Of a stretch of 64,000 bases of DNA, positions 54,801 to 64,000 are shown piece by piece. The stretch's first letter is position 1, and each line of letters opens with the position of its first letter. Origin of the DNA: Clavulina sp. PMI_390 (taxonomy: Eukaryota > Basidiomycota > Agaricomycetes > Cantharellales > Hydnaceae); assembly GCA_015039315.1 (NCBI GenBank), contig WIDE01000052.1, forward strand, positions 121,735-185,734. The letters run 5' to 3'. Under the pieces are notes generated by a model. It worked only from the letters and a program-made list of their open reading frames with translations, had not been told where the DNA came from and did not search any database. The position numbers were made by a program, and so were the translations under genes.

Positions 54801-57800
54801 CTCGAAGCAAAAGTTACACAAGAGAATGAGCTCACGCTTTGAGCGAGCTTAAACGCATATTCGCTATTATTCTCAATTCGGAAAGGCCACGGCCCCTTCT
54901 CTTCGTCAAAGTACACGAAGATTGTTGCCCCTTCGACCGCTGTCACAACTTTGACCAGATCGGGGGTGCTTGTCTGTCCGGGAGGGAACACTCGAACGTG
55001 CATTGTCCCCACATCCCCAATCGAAACAGGGGCAGACCTTGAAAAAAGAAAGTTCGTTAGTTACCGAATTTGTCGCAGGAAAAAATAGAACAGACCATTG
55101 CGCATTGAGGCCAGGATACGTGATTGTAATGAGCTTGTCAACAACAGGACGCATGATTTGGAGACTAGTCTGGGCCCCAGGCTCGAGAATGCTGTTGCTG
55201 GGTGGATCAGCACCGTGCTCTCGGAAACACAGTTTCTTAGAGAGGTTGTTGACAAGGATGAAACGAGGAGCCAAAGTGACCACCTTTGTCAACTTATACT
55301 TTCCAAGTCCAAGTTTCCAAGAGACGCCAACGTGGATGTTATGATCTCTACCTGGAACCTCTAAAGTAACCTCTGTTTCCGCACTGGGTGCTTCAAAGGA
55401 TATTACCTAGATGGATTCCCCTGTGTCAAAAAGGCGTTTGGTTGAAGAGCGAAGCACTCACTCGTGACCATGCGGAATCCCGCACCCGGAAGGAAAAATC
55501 GTTCCCACTAGATTGGGCATGGGAGAACACTAAAGACGATAAAGACGATCATCAATATGTCATATTGGATGACGGAAGCAAGGCACTTACTGAAGGGAGT
55601 AGAGGAATGTAGAGCGACATTGGGATTGTTTTGGTTTGCGATGAGCTTGGAGCTCCCGGACCGAAGGGTGAATGGAAGGCCGGTGTGATTAATGAGAACG
55701 AAAGGAGAGTAGATTTGAACCTTGAAGGCACCAGCAGAGTCCGGGTATTTGCTACAACCACCGTGTTAGCTACAGATTCGGTAGTCGTCAAGACATTGAC
55801 AGGAAAGATCTCACAAATAATTCAACCGCAAATTCATCTGGCGGCCTTCCTTGTCGTGGAGAGTGAGATTCTTCTCTCGTCCAAACTCCGTGTCTGCTGA
55901 CGGATTGATGATTGCAAAATCACTCGGCTTGAAACCTGGAAGGAGCTAATCAGCTACAGCCAGTGTAAGTATCTCATGAGCGGCTCACCAGCACCGTCTA
56001 GATCAATGTTCAGGAGGACCATATGATCCAATCGAACCGAATGCACCGGCATAACCCCACCCTTGCGAAGGTAGCTCGTCCAGTTTTGATTAGTGCTCTT
56101 GTCGTACACTCGATAGTTGACGTCGTAAGGAAGAAGATTCTCCAATTCGATCGGGGCGCGAAGAATGAGATTGATCTTGGGGTATTTGCGAGCTGTGGGG
56201 TCTTGGCGATCATAGACAGCACAGACTTGGAATCGGAACGGGGCCTCGGATCCATCCCTCGCTCTGCAAGCTACAGGGAGCTCGGGCGACTTGACTAGAT
56301 CTTCCCAGCCGTAGCTATCTGCGCACCAGTTGAACCCAAATCCTCCTGCATGGCTCTCCCAATCAGTTGGATACGGGGGATGTCGCAGAATACACTCACC
56401 ATCTGGCCGAATCTTGAGCCTCAATTTTGTAACCGCTTCCAGAGGCACTGCAAAATCGTTGCCAGGAGCTGGAAACGACGACATCAGTGAGGAGGGAGGG
56501 GGATTATGCTGAATGCAACAAACCAATTTTCTGTACTGGAATGGCCGTTGCTCCAGATGCATCAACCATCATCAACTCGAGCGGATAGAGAGTTCGATTT
56601 TGTACCAAATATGTGGACCTGATAGTGATGATTTTGATGCTACGCTGAACACGCACTTCAACGAGAAGGCGATCCGACCCCCCATCCTTCCGTGGGCGAA
56701 GAATGTAGACGAACTCCCCTTCATGGTCAACAGATACTCCACGTACGGCCTCATGGCCAGTTCCTTGGAGCTGGATTCGCAGAGAATTGCTCCTTCCTGA
56801 TGATAAACGCTAAACATTTTCTCCATGAGGTCATGGTCTCAATCACATATAGAACCGGAGTGAACCAACCTCTCGAAGAGTACGCGAATCATCAAAGCGC
56901 CAATCGATCATCTGTTCATGCTTGATTTTTGCCCCTTGCTCGTGTCCCGTTTTATTGCTGTCAGTATCGCGCCAGATCATAAGATCAACACCACTACGAT
57001 TTCGAATACGGAAAGGAGCCTCATCCACTCGGTCAATGCGTTGAGGCTTAGCAGCCACCTCGCTGATTGCAGCACTCAAATTGACCATCATCTCGATGAA
57101 TGACGCCGAGATGTTCAAGTCTAGACGATCTCGGGAGGAAAGCGTACAGTTCAACCCAGCACTGGGACCTGGCATGTTTGAGAGCTATAGAAAGAAATTC
57201 CTATCAGTAATTGATAAAGCAGAGATCATTGCTCGTCGTTACCTGTAACGAGAATGCCCACGGGTCAATTAAGGGTTCCCAGTGGGAGTTGAGCAGGTTC
57301 CAGTAATTGATGGCCAGTCCGACAGATGTCTGAGCTTTCAACTATTTTACGATAGACCATGTTAGCAGACGGATAAGACTTCTTGCCGTGAAATATGTAC
57401 CTCAGACGACCAATCGCTGACATCGAATTCGAATGCTTCGAGGTTCATATGCATCGCTGGTAGCTCATAACGGCTGCCGATTAACACAAATCTGAATCCT
57501 TCGAACCGAGCTTTCAGCTGCAAGGGGAAAAATAAGTTTATCAATTGCCCGACACCAAAGGGTATAGAACAGAGCTATTTCTCACCTTTTCTTTTGAGAG
57601 GTGAACTTTAGGCTTAGAAATTGATGACAGCGCTCGACGATGGCGGGCCGACGTTCCTCGAGCCCCGCTTGGAGGAACAGCAGCAGTAGCTGCGGTGCTA
57701 ACCGCTTTTGACTTCGGTGGGGCAGCAGCCTTGCTTTGTTCTCCATAGAGGGCTAGAGCTCTAAGGGCAATGGTAGAGATGAGATTGAGGTCGATGATGG

Positions 57801-60800
57801 ATGCTCGAAGAGTCACAGGGCGCATGGCTAGCTCAATACTAGTCATCTGGTGCTCGACGGATTGGGTGCTGTCCATAGAAAGAGTGATGTCGACGTCGTC
57901 AAGGAATCGAACACCGTCCATGCCCTGCATTGTAACCAAAGACATTCCTAGCTGCTTCACAGTCAGGGCCAGGATATTCTAGACAGAAGGAATGTTGGTC
58001 AGTGAACGAAATGGAGATGTCACGAGTTGCTGTACCTGTTGACTGAGAGATATTTGCTTAATGGACAGTCTGATCGCCTGGCTATTCACTTGCTCGTCAT
58101 CCTCTAGCACAGTCACCGAGGCATCATGGAGATCAAACCGGAAGGCAAAGGCTGTGGATGGAGGGGAAGACGCGGAAGGTTTTGCGATAGTTTGCGAGTC
58201 CATCGTCAGCTTATCTGGTTGCATTTGAGCGGGCATATCGTCATCAGTTGGTGTTTCTGATGGAGGGAATGCACTCATGAAGAAGTTCAGCAGCGCAAAC
58301 ATTGGGTCGAGTGCGAAAAGAATTTTGGGCGAATCCACTGTGACAACAGCATACGATGTGGCTCGTGAAGTGGAAGCCCCTGAGCTGGTATACAAGATCA
58401 TGACTTGAGGCTGCTCGCGATTCTTCTCGGGAGGTATAACCTCACGATAGCGAGCTTTTCCTGGGCGTGTATTGGTCATCGTAAACGTTCGCAACACAAC
58501 CTCCGCCTCAAGGGCTCCGTCAGCAAGCATCTTCGCACGAACGGTGTTCTCGTTGATGGCAAAACGAGCGATGCCAGTCTCCTTGAAGTCAGACTCTCGC
58601 AGTGCATTGGCGTTATACAGGTTAAGCCGGATGCTTTTCACCTGGAAGACGAAGTCCATTTTCGCTCGTGTGGCAGTAGGGGAGGCTCCGTTGAGGGTAG
58701 GAGGTCGAATCTCAGGTGCAAGATTTGCGAGGACTTCGGAGCTAGGTGTTTGGGTAAGAGGGCCTTTGGGTGGGTTAGCGGCAACGCTAGCTCCGACTGA
58801 CTCTGCAGTCATAGACTCGTCCTCATCTAGGGCGAGGACTCGAGGCACAGATTGAAGAAGACCCATTACTGCAATATATTGATTCTGGGTCAAAGCCATT
58901 CTGACGTCAGACATGGCGACATGGATCTATAGTGGAGTAAAAAGTCAGAATGCTGAAGGGGGTCGGTCGGGACGAGGATCCTCACCTCTGTTTCTGGCGG
59001 TGGAATTTTGGCGTCAGCGGGGGTACCACCGAGGTGCTGAATGACCACCGTATCAATATCAACAGCATCAACCATACTGAGCGTGACGATCTCTTCCGCG
59101 ACAGAAGCAGCTGACGTCAAGCTAATACCATGCAACCCTGCTTGAATCTTCGTGAAACCCTCTCCATACTCGTTCTTCGCCGAAACCTCACCCAAGCGCA
59201 TTGTGAGCACATGATCAGATTTCATGGATGGATCTGGGAACACGATGATGGGCGACTGCACCACGACATCATACTTCATTCGCGCAATCTCAATTTCCGC
59301 GGCGCGTTGTGCAGCCACTTGAGTAGCTGAGTCATATAGACTCTTGAGACGCGCAAACTTGATGAGGAAGCCGTAGAGATCATGAAGCGGCTGTTCGAGG
59401 AAATGCACCTTGACGGAGCCTGAGCGGAGAGTGACAGCAGAGTCGACGCCGCCTGGTGCCGCGCGAGCCTCTTCGCCGAACGTCTCGTACGTTAGATCAA
59501 GAAGATTGCTGCCTTCGATGGTGATCAGTTCTTTGTACTCGGGCAAGCGCGTAGCCACGGAAGAGTCGTCGATCAGGAGGAGGTTTCCGAGCTGTACGTC
59601 AACACGCATTGCGCCAGCGAGGAGGAGAGCGACTTTAGCTTGGGATAGTTCCAGCGTAGCAATCTTCGTGGAGCCATCAAGGAGTATAACTACAAGTAAA
59701 TCACCATAGTATTAAGTGATAGCTCCCATACTTGTCATAGAGAATCCAAAACTTACGTCTCACACCCGTCAGCCCTACTTTGAGACGAATCTTGCTTGGA
59801 GATCCAACTGGCGCCTGAGGTGCAGGTTCGAGAGTAGTTGCAGCGGCATCATTCCCGGTAGGCGGAGTGGGAGGAAGTGGTGTGGCTGCTCCTGACGCGG
59901 CGTTATTGCCAGAGACAAAGGTCACCATGAGGAAATCGTAAAGGGCGATGACTGGTCTCGGGGCAGCAGAGAACACAAACGTTGACAGTTGTATATCAAT
60001 GTGCTGGTCGATGCTCTCGAATTTCCCTGAAAACTCGGGAGATTGCGGTTGCACTCGAAGGTATTGCACACGGACGAGCGGCTCGCGTTCCTCTTCTTCA
60101 TCAGTTGCAGACTTGAGCAGTGGTAGGTTCTGCGATCCGCCGTTCCAGCGATCGATCATATCCAGAGAGATGGACTGCAGAAGGAGGTCGACGGCCATCT
60201 CCCATTGTGACATTGAGAAGTCAAGCGTGAAGTGTTCGAGCTGCCCTGTAGCTAGCAGGGCTTCGACACCTGTGACCGCATCAGTCTTGGAGAGGGAGGC
60301 TTGGAGCTTGCCAACCTGGAATGAGAACTCGAACGTCTTCTGCTTTGCCTTTGCGAGAGCAGCCTGCTTATCGAGTTCCTTGATGGAAGACTTATTCCTC
60401 GAGGGGGCAGGTCTCTCCACGTCTGAGCTCTCATCATCCTCCTGGTCTTCATGAATCGTGTACTCACGACCGTCCGCTGCACCGAAGAGATTGGAGGGAA
60501 GGCGCATCGCACTGTCACTAGCTGTGATTCCTGCTTGACTCGTGGATTGTTTGAGGGCCTGAGGGCGCTTGGGAACTTGCGTACTCATTTCGTCCTGGAG
60601 CTGCTGCGGTTGGTCCGCACCGCCAAAGTGCGGGATCGATACATCGATAATGCGCATGAGGCCGTTGTACTTGGAATTCGACACATTGACAGCCAGCGTC
60701 GGAAGCTTTCCAGCAACCTTGAAGCGAGTCAGATTGAGAGCGTCTGCCACGATCGACATTTGGAGTTTGAACTCCATATCAATACGCTCAAGCAAATGCA

Positions 60801-63700
60801 GGGAGTCTTTAGATGCACGGTCGGCAGACAGTGCAGCGAGGAGTACATCGATGTTGTCTCCAATGAGGAGCTGCGCATCGTTCAGGCGCACCGAGAAATT
60901 GTCGTACATAAGCGACTCGAGGCGTTCGAAATCCGCTGAAGTGTATGAGCGATTCTTCTTGCTATGCACCTCTTGGATGGCCGCTTTGTCAGCGAGGTTA
61001 CTCTCAACAGAAATATGACCAGCATCGAGTACCATGTTCAGGCATTGAGCCGAGGTGACACTGGGAATTGGCACATTAAAAGCAGTGAGATGAGAAGTGA
61101 GGAAACCACAAATGTGAATACAAATGCACTCACTCCTCGGGGATGATAATAATCGGGGCATTCATATCGAGCTTGACATCAATAGTCTTGTGATTCTGCA
61201 ACGCATATTCGAAGCCTGCGCGCGTCTGATTCCTCAGGCCCTCGATGGTCTCGTTCGCAGCATTCTAGCGAACATAGGAAGTCACCAAGTAAGTTGACCA
61301 TAATATTAGGCAATACCGAGGGAAATTGCGTGAGAGGAACGTACCAACAAGGCAGCCACAGACTCGAGCTGACTTTCTGGAGGCTTGAGGAACTCGAAAA
61401 TCGCCTCCAAATACCCACGATGATAGATCACCTCCATCGCGCGCATCTTCATCGTCACCGCATTATCAGCTCGATCATCCAAAGGATTATGCTCAACCTT
61501 GAGCGAGAAAAACGGCTCGTGGCTCTCGAACATGGGCTGCTTCAGCTCCGAGCTGGGTGACGTGGGGTTTGAGATCGCGGATGGCGAGCCCTTCATCCGG
61601 ATGATCTCGGGATAGCGCGTCCCGGGCGTCGTGCCGTCGAACACATGCATGGCGCCCAGCGTGAGCGTCCCGTCGATATTGTCGGGGCGTTGCAGAATAT
61701 CTGCATTCAGATCGTCAAAGATGACTGAGATCACATCAAGTGGGCTCTTATCGTCGGGCCGTCGGTCAGTAAGGCCCCGACGGAGCGCCAGACTGCCTTT
61801 CCTCAGCTGCGCGTTGATACGAGCACGCTGCAAGTCGCGCGGTGGCGTCAGACCCGCAGCGATTTCGTCGCCTTGGTCATAGTCAATCGCAGCGTAGAGC
61901 TCCTTGCGCTGCTCATCCGTCATGCCATCTGCGCCCACATCTTCTGCAGGTTTGGTGTTCCCAGAGCCCCATGCCCAGGCGAGCCAGCCTTGCGATTGTG
62001 CCTCCTGCTTGGGCGCTTGCTGCGCGGCGGCCTCGCGCTTTGCTGTGGCGCGCTCTTTGCGGAGTTGAGAACGGCCGATAGACCGGTAGAATCGGATGTC
62101 CTCATACGTCAGCTTTCGTTCTAAAGCGTCAAATTCTTTTTGATCCTAATAAGCGCAGCGACAGTGAGGACCAGGGGAAGGACCAGGGGAAGGACGGCAT
62201 TCAACACAAAAAAAGGCGCAACGTACTGGAGCAGCTAGTCCCGGTGGAGGGGCCGACTCTCGACGCTTGTACAGTTCAACATAGCGTCGCCGATCATCCC
62301 TCCTCTCGCGGAGATACTCCCATGTCCACCGTCTCTTCCGATCGTGCACCTCGCTCCTGATGGCATCGCAAGCAAAACGCAGCATTAACCTGGCGCGCTC
62401 CCTCCGTTTGCCCTCATCGGGGTCGATTGACTGTCCAACGAGCACCGCATCTCCATCTTCCCTGTTCGGCTCCGTCGAAGCAGGGTCTGCGAGGGCAGCA
62501 GGACGATATTTGCGGTACTGGTACTGCCGTAGGTAGAAGTGGTACATGTCCACCATGGAAATAGCATCGCGGTACTGGGATGAGTCAAGGACGAAACCAA
62601 TCTCGTCGAAGGTGAGCTCAGCATCGATCTTGGGCACCTCGGACGAAGCGCGATGGTTAATCGTTATCTGCCCAGTAATTTTTAGATCAGCAAACGTGGC
62701 CAATAATAGTGACACGCTTTGACACGTACTCTTCCCTGACTAGTAACGGGCTTCAGAATGAATTGATGGTCTGGGAGATCGCGATTGGAGTGACATATCT
62801 TATGAAAACGCAAGTTAGAACGAAGAGGATTAAAGGAAATGGGGCTCCCTATAACACACCGAGTCGCGGAACGCGTCGAGTAAACGGGGAGAGTCGGTGA
62901 TAGAGGCGGAGTCGGTGTTGAAATAGACGGCGAGGGAGTCGAGGTTTCCCAGCTTGCGCACGGCTCCGCTAGTGCTTTGGATGAAGGCGGCTTCCCATGT
63001 GTCATCCGTAGAGACCGCTGTGAATTCAGCAAGCGTGACCCCCACAGCAAAGGGATGCTATGGGGATAGGAGGCGTGAGACCGCGGATAAGCTAGTCATT
63101 CGAAGAGCAGGGTACGCACCCCAGGTACACTAAGCTTATCCTCGTAGCGGATATGGATGTTCTTCACAGTGATCTGCACGTTGTTGACAATCTTGGCGAT
63201 GAGGCTTTCGAATACACCTTGACTTCGCTGATCGTCATCTGCGTGGAGATCCTTGCTGGACGCTCGGAGGACCTCTGCGTTCTTGAGTCGTTCTTGCTTA
63301 GACGCTTGGGCGCGTTCCTCGTCCTCGGCGAGGTCGACCTTGCTCTCGGCGGCGGGAATAGCGAGAAGATAGAGATCCTCGATGATGACCTCAGCAGGTT
63401 TGGACGTAAGGGTTGCCCACGGAATGTTGAGAGTAAGATGACCAAGATGTCCTATGATAATGCGCGATGAGCTGCACACACGACCGATCCCGACAACCAA
63501 AGCGACTGACCCTCGATGACATCAATGGGCAGACGAAACTTGTCGAGCGCAGATTTTTTGAGCGTCAGGTTGTTTACGGAGAACTGGCCAGCCCAGAGAC
63601 CAGCCTGGAATTTGCTCAGGTCGAGATTCTCGACATAAGGTTCGAGCAGCCGCTTCAGCACAGCGTAGAGTGCATCCCGCCCGGGGTTGAGGAACCACAT
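51869..63700 (-). CDS. VPS13: VPS13, bridge-like lipid transfer protein
   Basis: This is a huge multi-exon gene spanning 11.8 kb, with a product of roughly 3100 residues by estimate. VPS13 forms a long hydrophobic groove that moves lipids between membranes at contact sites (vacuole, mitochondria, endosome, prospore membrane in yeast). The N-terminus starts [20 protein letters not shown] and then [20 protein letters not shown], the chorein_N motif in its basidiomycete form. [27 protein letters not shown] and [11 protein letters not shown] follow. The middle (about 57-62 kb) has the repeated beta-rich groove segments. The WD40-like adaptor-binding (SHR-BD) region falls at about 54-57 kb. The C-terminus has [19 protein letters not shown] helices and a PH-like end ([20 protein letters not shown]). 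Most exons were recognised by content, and internal boundaries were not all fixed. Confidence 0.92.
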
Positions 63701-63908
63701 CGGGCCCTCTTAGTGATATATATATAGCTTCTTGGGAGGTTGAAGTAGGCAGAATACAGTGTATCGTCGTTGCAACACGTTGTGCCAGTAATAGTAACCA
63801 GAGTTGGTTGTTGACACTTGACTGACGTAGGGTCCAGCTTTCTCCCGGTCACCTTGGCCACAACACGACCAAACCACAGCCTCTAAACAGAGACCCGGTT
63901 CAGAAAAT
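63701..63908. promoter_or_regulatory. Divergent promoter between VPS13 and the right-edge gene
   Basis: About 208 bases separate the VPS13 start (minus) from an ATG at 63909 (plus), so both genes must share this short region for initiation. A TATATATAG stretch lies at about 63718-63728, some 20-30 bases from the VPS13 ATG. No defined factor site can be named. Confidence 0.45.
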
Positions 63909-64000
63909 ATGGCAAGCTTCCAGGGACTCGACGCACAGACACTCGTGGTCGTCCACGCGGTATGAGCCAGCTCTTGTCAAAGGTTCCTCTCTGTTTCCTG
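63909..64000 (+). CDS. First exon of an unidentified gene (partial, runs off the right edge)
   Basis: ATG 63909 opens a 17-codon exon reading MASFQGLDAQTLVVVHA, which meets a good donor (gtatga) at 63960. The intron continues to the window edge. The short first exon followed by an early intron is typical here. The family cannot be named from 17 residues. Support comes from the divergent position relative to VPS13 and the donor. Confidence 0.4.

Overview
The window looks like nuclear DNA of a basidiomycete, most likely an Agaricomycete. Genes are split by many 50-70 bp GT-AG introns. Protein families typical of mushroom-forming fungi are present (DUF6534 seven-helix proteins, coiled-coil/F-box/LRR proteins, HGD-type kinase-like proteins, a GT18-like glycosyltransferase), and the housekeeping genes read as basidiomycete orthologues. 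The species cannot be resolved from the sequence alone.

There are two compartments. From 1 to about 36.5 kb lies an accessory, duplication-rich region. It holds two DUF6534 genes in tandem (1-448 partial and 1163-3398, minus), then ISY1 (3562-4895, plus) and a His-rich basic orphan gene (5311-6269, plus). Next come a hemerythrin-like gene (7291-8321) with a dead tandem copy (about 9185-10255), and a pair of kinase-like genes (11141-12819 and 13678-15119). A 3.3 kb stretch without a recognisable gene follows. Two near-identical hAT-like miniature elements come next (18430 into the assembly gap, and 19315-19826). The region ends with an array of F-box/LRR paralogues on the minus strand from 18965 to 36449: an N-terminal fragment, genes A and B, pseudogenes C and D, and genes E, F and G. 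A GT18-like gene on the plus strand (26296-28359) interrupts the array between C and D.

From 37.5 kb to the right edge the content is conserved and apparently single copy: an MFS transporter (37517-41448), a PH/C2/RasGAP protein (42406-47778), AP-2 alpha (48172-51648, minus), VPS13 (51869-63700, minus) and the first exon of a divergent plus-strand gene (63909 onward). These serve splicing, Ras-type signalling, endocytosis and inter-membrane lipid transfer, and no shared pathway is implied by their order.

No biosynthetic cluster, CRISPR array, rRNA or convincing tRNA was seen. The most interesting signals are the birth-and-death F-box array with a conserved three-exon plan and GC-AG introns in two neighbours, the kinase pair with altered catalytic residues, the recently active hAT-like element (perfect 16-bp ends, 8-bp target duplication), and two genes whose start codon is separated from or split by an intron. 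Exon joins given here were worked out by hand from splice signals, reading phase and paralogue alignment; there is no transcript evidence.
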